Notes under the pieces: generated by a model | Told to the model about the DNA's origin: nothing | The model's input: the letters and a program-made list of their open reading frames with translations, nothing else | Databases searched by the model: none | Shown here: piece by piece, positions 1-11,800 of the stretch | Layout of the letters: each line of letters opens with the position of its first letter | How positions within the stretch are numbered: position 1 is the stretch's first letter | Translations under genes and position numbers: made by a program | Assembly: GCA_928724745.1 (NCBI GenBank) | Contig: CAKMXJ010000032.1 | Location: forward strand, 1,364,001 to 1,428,000 | Direction: 5' to 3' | Length of the DNA stretch: 64,000 nt | Source of the DNA: Anthracocystis setariae | Taxonomy: Eukaryota; Basidiomycota; Ustilaginomycetes; Ustilaginales; Ustilaginaceae

Positions 1-362
1 TGTGCTTTGGACGGTGTGCTGGTCAATAGCTCAAGATCGATTGATGGACTTGCATACAATTCGGCGCGCTTGTCAGCATCGCTACTGCATGTGACTTTAC
101 CGTGTAGCACTCTACTGTACCTTGTCTGACCTTCCTTGCGTCTTGAAAACTTATCACCTCGGCGAACAGCGCTGACAATGTGCCAAGGACAACAGGCAGC
201 GGTCCGTACCTTGCTTCGTCCATGCCCGGTCCACTCAGATTCCACATCCGATTCATCAATATATAGATCGTTGGGCTCGTTCATGACCAAATCTGTCCGC
301 CTTCGTCCCCTCCTTCAGTGAACGTCGCCCTTTTCCTGCCAACGACACTTGGCCTCGCCACG
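1..362. other. left-edge non-coding flank, upstream of the GH36-like gene
   Basis: I see no convincing gene here. Short open frames on both strands lack recognisable motifs. The stretch probably holds the 5' leader and promoter of the GH36-like gene that starts at 363. Confidence 0.4.
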
Positions 363-3300
363 ATGCGTCTGGCACCCACCTTTCAGCCGGCGCTTGGCTC
401 GTCTGGTACAGTCGATCAGGCACAAGCCAATGAAATCGGCCTCACCTTTGCAGCTCATTATCCAGCCGACGACTACGCCGCTTCCTTGGCCAGTGGCGAC
501 GCACGGCTCGAACTGTGGACCAATCTGCCCATCTCAGAATCGCACGCTGCCTCAACTTCCCGAGCAAGCTCTTGGAACGCCATCACCTTGCATACCTTGA
601 AAGCTGGCCTAGATCGAAACAATGGCTACTCGTTCGTTGCCAAGGTCAGATGCTCTAGTGAAGCGAAGGCAGGCATGTTTGGCTTCACCTACCGTATCGT
701 TCATACAGACGGTCAGATCGACTGGCTCGGCTCGCCAAGCAATGACGGTCACATCTACTTGGCTTCACAAGACGGTCCGAATTTCACAATTCAACAGCTG
801 GTGTGTCCTCAAAATGGCACCAGCCTTCAGACCCCGTATCGACATGATTCTATCCAAGAGAGTACCTCTACCATCAAAGTAGCGACCTTGATTGGTCCTC
901 GTGCCGAAACTCAAGGCCGTCTTTCATTCAGTATCAAGGCTAACAGCGTCGAGTCCGGCATCGTCGTAGAAAGAACCAAGTCCACCTGGTGCACTTCTAG
1001 AAGCTTTCAATCCCTTGCTGACGTGTCACAAAGCTTTGCAGCAAGTCTCATCATTCTTCAACTCGCTCGATCTGCGCGCAAAGAGGTGCTTTTGCTTCTT
1101 CCTTTCTACGACGAACACGAAACTGCTCCTCGACTTGTACGTGGCTCTTGCAGTAATGGGTCAGTACACTTCGAGATCGCTGATTCTCGGCATTCACAGT
1201 CCAAGATCTCAATGGCGCTCGGCACCGCGGACGAACTGGAACAGACTATTGCGGCATGCCGCTCTCACGCAGCAAGAACCCTTCGGGCGCCCATTCATGA
1301 ACCGCTAGGAATCGGCTGGTCAGCTAGCAAGACCTTCGACTTGGATGCGAATGAATCTGACGCCGGCACAGATGCGATCTTGGAATCACACCCCTACCAT
1401 TATCCAGAGATCGATGGCATTGACATCTCATTCTCTTCGGACTCCACCGCCGTCGAAAGTTCTACTCCCTTCCCCAGCACCGAAAGCTCCATGTCGATTC
1501 CACTGGAAGACCTCACCAGCGAGACCGACTATGAGGACGATGCTCAAATGAGTGATGGAGACCAAACAGTTCAAGCTAGTACCTCATTCGGTTCGACGCA
1601 GCTTCAAGCAGGCCTCGGCTTCTGTACCTGGGAAGCTATGCAGAATGAACAACGCCGGCCATACTTGTCCGAAGTTGTTGCTGCGCTCGAGGCCGCCGAG
1701 ATGCGTCTAGGAAGAGGGGCTATCACCGCCCTTCTGATCGACGACGGCTGGCAAGACATCGTGCGTTCTCCAGACCATCGCGGTCGGCTGAACAGCTTTA
1801 ACATGGATCGTGAGATCCTCGACCTGGATGAAGCGAGGAGACAGTATCAGAACGAGCCTGTCCTGGCAAGCTATATCTCCTTTATTCGAGAGAAATTCCC
1901 TTCGATCCAATCCGTCGGCTGCTGGATGACATTGGCTGGATATTGGGACGGCATTCATCCTGAAGGTCCCATCGCTGCTGACCTGAGTGCACCTCTTCGC
2001 CGAGTAAGTATCGAGGACCCCTTCCGCCAGGCGAAGCGAGAATGGTTCGTCCAAGCCACCGAAATGGACATGCACCTATTTTGGGACAAAACCTTCCATT
2101 CTCTGCGACAGAGCGGCGTGGATTTTGTCAAGATCGATGCGCAGGCAGAATGGGAATGGATTTGCCAGCCAGAAACCCAGGCCAAAGGCGTTGTCAACCG
2201 GGAGGGACGAATGACTCCCGAGGTGAATACGCTAAGCAAGGCAGCTTTCGACGCTATGGAAGGCGCTGCTACGCGCTATTTCGGTGCAGCAGGCGGTGTC
2301 GTCCATTCGATGGCATTCACTTCAGCACTCACCAACTCGTCAAAGACTCTGCACAATCAAGGCATGACCGTTCGATGCACTGATGACTTCTTCCCGCTTG
2401 TGCCCGAGGCACATCGACATCACCTTGCACACAATGTCTATAACTCTCTGCTTCTTCCTGAGCATCGTTGCGACGCCGATATGCTATCCCACTGTCTCAA
2501 CGAAGCACCGTCGCAGGCAGACCCAGCGTGCGGACCAGATTATACGGGATATCACGCCTCGTTCCGAGCCTTTACAGACGCCCGCCTGTGGGTCTCTGAC
2601 AAGGCACATGCAGCTGAGCATGCATCTCTGCGTGCGCTTGTGCCGCTCTCGACGCTGTCAAGGCAGGGTTCAAAGACCTCCGTGCAGGCCAGAGGACATC
2701 TGCTTCCAGATTCGATCTTTGACGATCTTGTGAGCGACGGGGTCGGGCCAGCACTCAAACTCGTCGTTCATCACGCCAAGATTCCAGGGGCCACTGTCGG
2801 TTTGTGGAATCTTCGCGGCGGAGAGGCCGAAACGTTCGATGGGTTGGATTTGAATCGAATTCTTGACAGGAAGGACAGCTGCGACCTTGTGCCCGAAGCC
2901 ATGCACAGTCAATTTGTCGTCCGAAGCTTTCGTGAGGGCAGGGTATGGCTGCTGCTCAAGGAGTTCAGCCGGATGGAAGCTGGAAGTGGTATGCTTCCTG
3001 TCACCCTTGCATCCGGAGCGTGGGAGGTTCTGACTCTCGCTCCTTTGATGACGACAACGGTGGAAGGCGTCGGTGTTGCGATGCTCGGATCTGCCGAACA
3101 TTTTATGACGCCTGAAGGGGTCACCTCAGTCACTATTTGCTCCGTGGCGGCTGCCAAGGAAGGAAGGAGACCTCGCCGTCCCAAACATCATCGAAGTCGC
3201 TCCTCGCGCTCAACATATAGCGATGTCTCAGTGACAGGCTCAATGGTAGAATCGAACGAGAGCTCTGCGCTCATAATTACGTCGTCGTCGGTTAAAACGC

Positions 3301-4118
3301 GGATGCAAGAGCCCGTATTGGACTCGCAACCTGTCCTTTTGTCTCTGGCGTTGATCAACGGGTTCTTCGGCCTCCTTCACGGTGCTTTTGCCGGTACCAT
3401 CCAGCGTTCTCGCTCTGGTCAAATCCACAGAGGCAAGAAAGACGGCCGCATCGATGTGGTGGAGGCCGTGGTTAACATGATCGACAAGCTGCAAGCAATG
3501 ATTCTCTTTGGTCTGCTCATCTTTGCATCGTGGACTTCGATCATCCCCGTATATTCGGCAAAGTCGTCGTGGTTGCCATCCTGGGGTCAAAAGCAGCTCC
3601 AAGGACGGAGCGAGGTGGACGATGAAGCACTCAAACGGGTACGCTTGAAGCCTAGTGATGCTGTCGCTACACTCAAGCGGTGTCTTGCGTCTCGTACGAT
3701 GGCACCTCTGCGCGAATTTCCGATCTCGCTGGTCAGTCCGCAAGGCAGAGATTCAAGCCCGACTCCCTCCCAGCCGCAGTCTCCTACATCGGAGGCACTG
3801 CCTGTTAGCACATCTCAAGAGGTTGTCGTAACTGCAATCATTGACATGGCAGCCAAGGTGAGCTTGCTAGTCCTCTGTGCCAGCGAGGACTCGATCAAGA
3901 CATGTACAATCGATCGTACACGGTATAGATGCTGCACCACGCCTTGGATCAAGATCGAACCGATCATCCTCGAGGAAGGCTCAGTTCAGGTTTCGGACAA
4001 AGGCAAGAACGCCTTCCGACTCGAAGTCGATATGAAGACATGGTTGCAGAACCAGGACGAAACCTACATCCAGACTCTGTCGACTCCTGTCAGCGTCTCC
4101 ATCCGCATCTCTTGTTGA
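363..4118 (+). CDS. Raffinose-synthase/alkaline alpha-galactosidase-like protein (GH36 family) with C-terminal membrane segments
   Basis: The 1,251-residue product resembles the raffinose synthase/Sip1 branch of glycoside hydrolase family 36, which acts on alpha-galactosides. The frame is open from 318, but the codon there is GTG; the first ATG is at 363. Visible motifs are LGFCTWEAM, ALLIDDGWQD near residue 457, GVDFVKIDAQ near residue 585 (the Asp is the likely nucleophile by family analogy) and VRCTDDFF followed by a His-rich stretch. An acidic Ser/Thr-rich insert sits at about residues 330-400. The C-terminal third is unlike plant enzymes: a basic Arg/Ser-rich patch and two hydrophobic stretches at about residues 990-1014 and 1043-1066 suggest membrane anchoring. 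Substrate is not determined; the family call is firm, the enzymatic role is inference. Confidence 0.85.
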   Translation: MRLAPTFQPALGSSGTVDQAQANEIGLTFAAHYPADDYAASLASGDARLELWTNLPISESHAASTSRASSWNAITLHTLKAGLDRNNGYSFVAKVRCSSEAKAGMFGFTYRIVHTDGQIDWLGSPSNDGHIYLASQDGPNFTIQQLVCPQNGTSLQTPYRHDSIQESTSTIKVATLIGPRAETQGRLSFSIKANSVESGIVVERTKSTWCTSRSFQSLADVSQSFAASLIILQLARSARKEVLLLLPFYDEHETAPRLVRGSCSNGSVHFEIADSRHSQSKISMALGTADELEQTIAACRSHAARTLRAPIHEPLGIGWSASKTFDLDANESDAGTDAILESHPYHYPEIDGIDISFSSDSTAVESSTPFPSTESSMSIPLEDLTSETDYEDDAQMSDGDQTVQASTSFGSTQLQAGLGFCTWEAMQNEQRRPYLSEVVAALEAAEMRLGRGAITALLIDDGWQDIVRSPDHRGRLNSFNMDREILDLDEARRQYQNEPVLASYISFIREKFPSIQSVGCWMTLAGYWDGIHPEGPIAADLSAPLRRVSIEDPFRQAKREWFVQATEMDMHLFWDKTFHSLRQSGVDFVKIDAQAEWEWICQPETQAKGVVNREGRMTPEVNTLSKAAFDAMEGAATRYFGAAGGVVHSMAFTSALTNSSKTLHNQGMTVRCTDDFFPLVPEAHRHHLAHNVYNSLLLPEHRCDADMLSHCLNEAPSQADPACGPDYTGYHASFRAFTDARLWVSDKAHAAEHASLRALVPLSTLSRQGSKTSVQARGHLLPDSIFDDLVSDGVGPALKLVVHHAKIPGATVGLWNLRGGEAETFDGLDLNRILDRKDSCDLVPEAMHSQFVVRSFREGRVWLLLKEFSRMEAGSGMLPVTLASGAWEVLTLAPLMTTTVEGVGVAMLGSAEHFMTPEGVTSVTICSVAAAKEGRRPRRPKHHRSRSSRSTYSDVSVTGSMVESNESSALIITSSSVKTRMQEPVLDSQPVLLSLALINGFFGLLHGAFAGTIQRSRSGQIHRGKKDGRIDVVEAVVNMIDKLQAMILFGLLIFASWTSIIPVYSAKSSWLPSWGQKQLQGRSEVDDEALKRVRLKPSDAVATLKRCLASRTMAPLREFPISLVSPQGRDSSPTPSQPQSPTSEALPVSTSQEVVVTAIIDMAAKVSLLVLCASEDSIKTCTIDRTRYRCCTTPWIKIEPIILEEGSVQVSDKGKNAFRLEVDMKTWLQNQDETYIQTLSTPVSVSIRISC

Positions 4119-4713
4119 GAGCAATTTTTAATGATGATGAAATGAAAACTGTTCCCTTCCTTGACGCAGTGACGTATGAGAATTGTGAACAGGACGAGTC
4201 GGCATCACCTGTTGAGTGCAATCGTTGCAACATTGAAGCCATTTTTCCTCGCCGATGACCACCGGCTTGGCTGAATCGACTGTCGTCGCTTTCACCTGAA
4301 CAAAGCCGATTGCTCCCAGTTCAGGTTGTCGAGAAAAGGCTCTCTTTACGATGTCCACACTTTGACGAGCGATCCAAGCGGCCTGTGCAGTTAGTCCGGC
4401 CGCGTATCGCCGGACAACTCACCGGGAGTCGGGCCTGATGTCACTTTGTGCAATCTCCCTACTGTTCTCAGTCCGCTCATCGTGGACTCGTTGCAAGCAG
4501 CCTCGACTCCTTTCACATCCCAAAGAGTACGCTTGTGGGACAGTCGTATCGCACCTCAACGCTCCCTTCCTGCACCTGTCGGATGGCTCTGAAAAAGGCA
4601 GTATAGGAACCCAACGATACGAACGACAAAATGACACGATGCTTGACGAGACATTGGATGGATCTACAAATCGAATCTAACCCGACGACCCTGTCGCTGC
4701 TCTTACATCTAGG
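4119..4713. other. convergent intergenic region
   Basis: This lies between the 3' ends of the GH36-like gene and the MFS permease. Only short, motif-free open frames are present. It is expected to hold both 3' untranslated regions. Confidence 0.5.
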
Positions 4714-6261
4714 TTAGTAGGGGTATCTGAAGCTGCTTCGCTGCTTATCAGTCAAATCCGTGAGATCCTCTGCATCCTCCTGCCCCTCCACACCGGCCTC
4801 GACACTCTTGACGCCCAACCAGCCGGCCTGCTTGTTCCACAGGTAATGCGTCGCGCCGATGCCACTTAACGAACACGCTGCGATACCGAACATGACGATC
4901 AGCGTGATCTTGGCTGGGACGTAGTTGGGTGCGTCCTTTGCGCGGTAAGTCTGAGGGCCGATTAGGTTGCCCACCGAATACCCGGTCTGGAGGAACGTGT
5001 TGAAGATGATCCTCTTGGTCGTTCCAGAGACGCTTGAGCTTAACCACGAGTACATATAAGGGCTGGCGACAGGATAGCAGAAAAGTAGCACATACGAGAA
5101 GAAGCGGACGCCCTTGTCCTTAGCCGGGATGGTGATCATCATGATGCCTGCGACGACGGCGATCAAGTACATGAGCACCCCTGGGATCACGCGCGTACGT
5201 GTCTTCCACGCCAACCAAGCCCCAAAGTACACCGCGACGACTTCCATGACACCAGGAGCCATACCGAGCAGTGCGGTAGTCTTGGAGTTGTAACCAAAGT
5301 TCTTGATGATCTCGGAGCCAAAGTTGGACACACCACCGTTGCTGATGTTGGCGGTGCAGACGCACAGGAAGAACATGTACAGCCGCACATCGAGTACGGC
5401 TTCTCTGGCCTGCTCCCATTTCCACTTTGTGTCGTGGATACCGGACTTGTTCTGCTTGATGCGGTGTACAGCTACCTGCCTCTCCCTCTCGTTCAAGTAG
5501 CGGATCGTAGCGGGAGAGTCGGGCATGAAGAACCAAACGACAACACCGAACAGCAACGCAATGCCGCCGAGAATCAGATACATCTGCTGCCATACTTTGA
5601 GCGTGCTCGGCTTCTGCACCTGCAACGCATACGAAATACCGCCACCGAGAATCTGAGCCCAACCATTGTTGGCAAACCAGATACTCGTCCTGGTAACCTG
5701 CTCCTGCTTGGTGTAGAACCTACCGGTCAACAGAATGAAGGCGGGAGTCAGAGCCGCCTCGAACCAGCCGAGTAGGAACCTGACCGCGACGAGCTGAGAG
5801 TAGTTCTTGCAAGCCGCATGTGAACCCAGACTGACAGCCCACAGGATGATGCATACGGCGACATATCTGGAGAGCCTGATCTTCTGCAGGAAGAAGCCGT
5901 GGATAGGTGTGGCGATCAGGTAGCCGACGTAGAAGAAAGAGCCGAGCCACGAGTATTCCTGGCCGTGCAGATTGGTGTCCTTCTTGAGGCCGAGGAGGGA
6001 GGCGTAGTTGAGCGAGGTTTTGTCGAGGAACTGCAGCAAGACGGCGATGCACATTAATGGCATGAGGACGTAGTCGATTTTGCGCAGAGTGGTTTTGAGC
6101 TCCTCGCGGGTGACCGAGGTGGTGGCGGCGGCGAGGGCCTGTGCTTTGGCATTCTCGCCGGATTCCGTGACGGTATAGGGAACAGAGGTGACTACGCCCT
6201 CATCGGAGAACGTCTTCTTCATGTCGTCTGGCGACTCGATCGAGGGGCTGGACGAGGTCAT
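4714..6261 (-). CDS. MFS transporter, anion:cation symporter (Dal5/allantoate permease-like) family
   Basis: A 515-residue polytopic membrane protein with the usual length and order of fungal ACS-family permeases (Dal5, Tna1, Vht1 type), which import organic anions such as allantoate, nicotinate or vitamins. A hydrophilic N-terminus of about 65 residues leads into KIDYVLMPLMCIAVLLQFLDK, whose LDKxxLNYA pattern is characteristic of the family. About 12 hydrophobic segments follow, with the RFLLGWFEAALTPAF segment, a central loop around residue 270 and a short cytosolic tail ending in SSFRYPY. The ATG at 6261 is the first in frame. The exact substrate cannot be read from sequence. Confidence 0.85.
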   Translation of the reverse strand: MTSSSPSIESPDDMKKTFSDEGVVTSVPYTVTESGENAKAQALAAATTSVTREELKTTLRKIDYVLMPLMCIAVLLQFLDKTSLNYASLLGLKKDTNLHGQEYSWLGSFFYVGYLIATPIHGFFLQKIRLSRYVAVCIILWAVSLGSHAACKNYSQLVAVRFLLGWFEAALTPAFILLTGRFYTKQEQVTRTSIWFANNGWAQILGGGISYALQVQKPSTLKVWQQMYLILGGIALLFGVVVWFFMPDSPATIRYLNERERQVAVHRIKQNKSGIHDTKWKWEQAREAVLDVRLYMFFLCVCTANISNGGVSNFGSEIIKNFGYNSKTTALLGMAPGVMEVVAVYFGAWLAWKTRTRVIPGVLMYLIAVVAGIMMITIPAKDKGVRFFSYVLLFCYPVASPYMYSWLSSSVSGTTKRIIFNTFLQTGYSVGNLIGPQTYRAKDAPNYVPAKITLIVMFGIAACSLSGIGATHYLWNKQAGWLGVKSVEAGVEGQEDAEDLTDLTDKQRSSFRYPY

Positions 6262-7767
6262 GGTGGGCAGGAGTTTGTTAAGCCGGTCGCAGCAGAGGTC
6301 TCGTTTGGGGATATAGGTTTAGGAGAGACGGCAACCAGAGATGAATGAATAGTGGTCAGAAACTCTGTCGGTGAGCTGGTCCAGGGACGAAGATCGATGT
6401 GCGAGTGTCCACGTGATCTGACAGCAAGTGAGGTCGGATGAGAACAAGCTCGCTGAACCACAGAATATCGTTTCTTTAAGTACTCATCCAAACGTCAAAA
6501 CGTTTAGGCTTTGAAAGTATGTTGGCCGAATGGCGGCTGACTCGCACAGATACCTATGTATGGGTGCCCATGTGCCTGTGCCTTCTTCTCAATGTGGCTG
6601 AGACCACGAGTCTGCTTCATGTCACTGTCCTTAATGGATCCACAATCAATCCTTATCTACACCAACATAACGATTTCAATGCGGAGAAGGATCGGTCAAA
6701 TAATCAAGCGGAGTGGCGTACTTTAGATAAAAGCAGAGAGCAGCGGCATTCGAGGTTCGTAGACTATCTCGGCGTTATACACAAGGGAACAGATGCAAAG
6801 GACTTCGGGATTAGTCACAGCGTTTGCGCCCTTGCTTGCAGTCAGCGTTGAGCGGCTTCCATTGGAGTGGAAGACGGGGCGTTATCAATAACTCTGGCTT
6901 GCGTGATTGGTTCCATCGAAACCGCACTCACTTCGGTCCATGTTGGTACCTCGCTTAACCATTTCCCCACGTTAGTCCGCAATACCAACAGATGTCTCCG
7001 CCAACCTTGCACTTTGTACGAACCTGTCTACCTGCTATAATGGGTATTTGCGACGCAATACTGTCGACCTGACCTCATGCACCATCTGGCTGACGTGTCG
7101 ACTGTGAGAAGGGACTGGGCATACGAAACAAACGGGATCAAATGAAAGCAGACGGGGCAGGCGAGCAAGTAAGATTCCTATGCACCGGTCAACCGAGATT
7201 GGGAAGGCGATTGCAATGGAGGGCGACATACTCTTTCAGCTGCACCAACTGATCCTGTCGGTGGCTGAAGAACATGCAGGATAGTTTTGTTTTGGCCTAT
7301 CTGGACGTTACTAATTGACAATCAAAGATAGCGCCGCCCAATCACCACCGCGTTCGCTTCGGGAGATCGGTCGAGACAGCGAGAAATAATGCCGAATGTC
7401 TCTCGAAGTGGAGGTCTAACAAGAACGCAAAAATCATATTCAGCACACATAGCGCTCCGAAGCAAAGGTCTTTGAGAACACGTTCAGAGCAACACAGCTG
7501 TACCAGACAGTGATTTATAGCGCTTGCAGCAGACATGAGGATCCCGGCATATGTGAAAATCATGGGTATAGACCATTAGCAAAATGCAGAATCAAGCTGC
7601 AGATGTGGAGTGAGGGGCGGAGAGAAAGGTACAAATACAGCAGGGTCTTCCCGTGCAACTTGCCATGAGCCGCTTGTTCAGTAGGAAGCAGGTAGAGACA
7701 ACATGCAGCGGGTAAGTAGGGTGGTGATGGAGAGATGCGAGCAGGAACAGACACGGTGGTGAGCACA
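6262..7767. other. 1.5-kb intergenic region between the permease and DAD4
   Basis: No gene is supported. Short open frames (for example around 6519-6851 and 7342-7563) have no recognisable domain. The part next to 6262 should be the permease promoter, and the part next to 7767 the DAD4 3' untranslated region. I saw no tRNA-like B box. Confidence 0.45.
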
Positions 7768-8231
7768 TCATTCCATGCTGCCAGCTCCATCCTCGTCGAC
7801 CGCCTCCATGTTTGCCAAGTTGAACGCTGCGTTACGTCGGTACTGCATCATGGCAAGTTCAGCATCGGAGATTGTTATAAAGTAAATAGACGCTGTCAGT
7901 GAGCTATCGATACGCAAAGGCGCAATCAACTAGCACGTGGAGGGGATCATACTCACGGCTTCAGAAAGCTCTGCGACAATGGTGATGGCTGTGTTGTGGT
8001 TGTTGATCTCCACCACGGACCGGTCGAGCTCTAGCAGCGCTTCATTGAGACGGTGAACAGACTTGGTGATTCGTTCGAGCAAAAGTGACTGCCTCTCCTC
8101 CTGTGGAAGCATCGAATCCGCGCATGGATCCCAACCGAATCAGATGCAGAAACTAGGTCAGCTTGTTTCGTCACTTTCGATACGAGCTAAAGCCAGCATT
8201 CGTGTTCGCGACTTACATGTGGATTCTCCAT
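7768..8231 (-). CDS. DAD4: DASH complex subunit Dad4 (three exons)
   Basis: Dad4 is a small subunit of the fungal DASH/Dam1 ring that couples kinetochores to spindle microtubules. I assembled it by eye from three exons: 8231-8217 (codes MENPH), 8100-7957 and 7842-7768 (stop TGA). Introns are 8216-8101 (GTAAGT...CAG) and 7956-7843 (GTGAGT...CAG), both phase 0. The product is 77 residues, close to the roughly 72 of yeast Dad4. It shows the family hallmarks: the MENPH start, a central RLNEALLELDRSVVEINNHN heptad-rich helix and a YRRNAAFNLANME C-terminus. The gene is divergent from SPF1, 577 bp away. The gene is easily missed because its first exon is five codons. Confidence 0.88.
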
Positions 8232-8808
8232 GATGATGGTTGAGTCAAGGACAAGATGGTGGTTGAAGCAATCGAGATTACTGTCGCTCGGTATGATGAG
8301 TGTGGCGAGTGTCGACTGTGTCACTTTTTTTGGTGTTGCTCTCATGTTGGCTCGAAATTGACCTACGCGCGCGCGTCTTGGCTCTCTCGTGTCCCCCTTG
8401 CTCTAAGCCAAGAGAGAAAACACTCGTGCGAATGATGCACGTCAAGAGGCCGCGCACAAGGTCGACGTGGACCCAACGTCAGCATTTCACAGATGGGGCA
8501 CAGAATGGCACACAAGCGACAGCAGAGTGAGCCAATAATAATGGCGGTCCGCAATTGGCTTTCCGCGCACACAGGAAGATCTTCTTGACGTGTGTACCTC
8601 TGCCATCCCACGCTTTGGTCCTGCTTCTTACCTTGATCGCTTCAAGATCATCTGAAACCAGGACACCCTTTCTCTCCAGGTGTTCTTCTGATTCCCTCTA
8701 CCTGCCCTCGCACTTGCACTTGCACTTGCACTTGCACTTGCACTTGCTATCCGCGCCACTGCTACTGCTCTCGTTGCAGCTGCAGTCGCACAGCTAGGCT
8801 CGGCAGGC
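8232..8808. promoter_or_regulatory. divergent promoter region DAD4/SPF1
   Basis: A 577-bp spacer between two head-to-head genes, so it probably contains both promoters. The SPF1-proximal part is pyrimidine-rich and carries the hexamer repeat listed separately. No specific factor site was identified. Confidence 0.45.
8711..8746 (+). repeat. hexanucleotide microsatellite (CACTTG)6
   Basis: Six perfect consecutive copies of CACTTG, ending 62 bp before the SPF1 start codon. It probably lies in the 5' leader of the transcript. A simple repeat of this kind is length-variable between strains. Confidence 0.9.
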
Positions 8809-11800
8809 ATGAAGGTCGCTATTCAATCTCCCGAGATTGCTAGCATCTCACTGCACAAGAGCATCCCCACCCATCTTCATCTCTACCTCATCCCCTTCCT
8901 CTCGCTCTATCCCATCTGGGCATACGCCTACTACTTCAAGTACGACCAATGGGTCAAGTCCGAGGAGTGGACTTTTGTCTTTTCCGTCTTGCTCGTCTCC
9001 GGTCATGCGCTCAGCTTCCTCGTCACCAAGTGGAGCATCGCCGCCAAGGCCGCTACCACCTGCCTCAACGCAAAGAATCTCGATGATGCTACGCTCGTTC
9101 GTGTTCACCCGCTCCCACACAAGGGTGAGGGTGCCATCGTATCCCTCGACCGCGTTGAGAGGCCTAACCTGCCCATCGAGATTTCTTTCACCTACCAAGC
9201 CGACAAGTACATCCTTGCCACTCCCGACGCCTCTGCCGCCCCTACCGACATCTTTGTTTCGCCTCTGATCAAGGAGCCTACTTTCCGTCGTCTTCCCTAC
9301 CCTGCCGACGCCAACCCTCCCCTCTCGCAGTTCCAGTCCAACCGTGGATTCACCACCGAAAAAGATGTCCATCTCGCTCTGGGAACGTTCGGCAAGAACG
9401 AGCTCAACATCCCTCAGCCCAAGTTCGTCGACCTCTTCCTCGAACACGCCGTTGCGCCCTTTTTTGTCTTCCAGGTCTTCTGCGTCGGCCTTTGGATGCT
9501 CGACGAGTACTGGTATTACTCCCTCTTTACGCTCTTCATGTTGATCATGTTCGAGTGCACTGTCGTCTTCCAGCGTCTCCGCACCCTCAGCGAGTTCCGT
9601 ACAATGTCCATCAAGCCTTACAATATCTGGGTCTACCGCGCCGGAAAGTGGGCCGAGATGACCACCTCGGATCTCCTCCCCGGCGATCTGGTGTCCATCG
9701 ACCGATCCAAGGAGGATTCCGCCACCCCATGCGATCTCCTTCTTGTTGCTGGTTCCACGATCGTCAACGAAGCTATGCTTTCCGGTGAAAGCACTCCTTT
9801 GCTCAAGGAGAACATCGAGCTTCGCGATGGAAAGGACATCCTCGACGTCAACGGTGTCGACCGCAACAACGTCGTTTTCGGTGGCACCAAGGTTCTTCAG
9901 ACCACCGCTCCCGAGGCGGACAGCACCTACGCCAAAATCAAGGCTCCCGACAACGGCGCCCTCGGTATCGTCCTCCGCACCGGTTTCGGCACTTCGCAGG
10001 GTCAGCTCATTCGTCTCATGGTCTTCCAGAACGAGTCGCGCGTCACCGCCAACAACCTCGAGAGCTTCGTCTTCATCGGTTTCCTTCTCATCTTTGCCAT
10101 CGCCGCGTCTTGGTACGTCTGGCAGAAGGGTAACGAAATGGAGCGACCCAAGGGCAAATTGCTGCTCGACTGTGTTCTCATCATCACTTCCGTCGTGCCA
10201 CCCGAGCTTCCCATGGAATTGAGCATGGCGGTCAACGCCTCGCTCATGGCGTTGGCCAAGCATGCTATCTTCTGTACCGAGCCTTTCCGCATTCCCTACG
10301 CCGGTCGCGTGGACGTCTGCTGCTTTGACAAGACTGGTACCATCACCGGCGAGGATCTCGAGGTTCAAGGTGTTGTCCACTGCACTCCTGGCGGCGACTC
10401 GCCTTTGATCCCGCTCAAGGAGGCTTCCGCTGAGACTACGCTGACCCTCGCTTCCGCCCACGCCCTCGTCCTTCTCGAGGACGGTCTCGTTGGCGACCCG
10501 ATGGAAAAGACCACGCTTGAAGCCATGGACTGGAAGCTCAACAAGGGCGACCTGCTCACTCCCACCGACCCCAAAGCTGGCCCGCACCGATTCGCACTCC
10601 ACGTGCGTCGTCGCTTCCAGTTCTCGTCCGCACTCAAGCGCATGTCTACCGTCAACCACGTCATCGACCAGGTCGGCAACCGTCGTGTCTTTGTCGCCGT
10701 CAAAGGTGCGCCCGAGACGCTCAAGGCCATGTACTCTGAAGTGCCCGCGCACTACGACGACACTTACAAAGGCTTCACTCGTCGCGGAAGCCGAGTTCTT
10801 GCGCTCGGTTACAAGTTCGTCGATGGTGTCGCAGCAAACGACACCAATGCGATCAACAACATGAGCAGGGACAAGGTCGAGGACGGTCTCAAGTTTGCTG
10901 GCTTTTTGGTGTTCCACTGCCCGCTCAAGCCTGATGCGGTTGAGAGCTTGAAGGAGCTCAACGACTCGTCGCACAGGTGCATCATGATCACCGGAGACAA
11001 CCCGCTGACTGCCGTCCATGTGGCCAGCCAGGTTGAGATCGTGGACCGTGAAACTCTCATCTTGGACATCAAGGAAGGCGCTTCGTCGGAGCAGGAGCTC
11101 GTCTGGCGGTCGGTGGACGAAACGGTCATCATCCCCGTCAAGGCCAGTGACCCGATCGACACTCAACTGTTCGACAAGTACGACATTTGCATCACAGGCG
11201 TCGCTATGAAGCAGTACCAGGACAACGCGACGCAGTGGAACCACCTTGTTCAAAACACATGGGTCTACGCGCGGGTGTCGCCGTCGCAAAAGGAGTTCAT
11301 TCTCAACTCGCTCAAATCGTTGGGTTACATTACGCTTATGGCCGGTGACGGAACCAACGATGTAGGTGCGCTCAAGGCTGCCAATATTGGCGTTGCGCTG
11401 CTCGATGGTACCAAGGAAGACCTCGAGAAGATCGCAGAGCACCACAAGAACGAGAGGATGAAGAAGGTGTATGAATCGCAACTGTCGCTCACCGCGCGGT
11501 TTGGTCAGCCACCTCCTCCGGTGCCGCCTGCGCTCAAGGAGAAGTATCCGGAACTCGAAAAGGCACGTGACGAGGCGCTCTCCAAGATGCAAACCGCACG
11601 CGCCACCGACCGCACCGCCAAGTTTGACCTGAGCGCCATCACGGCGCAGATGGCGGATGCGGATCTGGACGATGGACCGCCGCAGATTCGACTCGGCGAC
11701 GCGTCGGTGGCGGCGCCGTTTACGTCGAAGCTGTCGAATGTGGCGAGTGTGTTGGCGATCATTCGTCAGGGACGGTGCACGCTGGTGGCGACGATTCAGA

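Noticed and set aside
6519..6851. 110-codon plus-strand open frame upstream of the permease
   Set aside because: A short hydrophobic start looks like a signal peptide, but the remainder has no conserved pattern and no supporting context.
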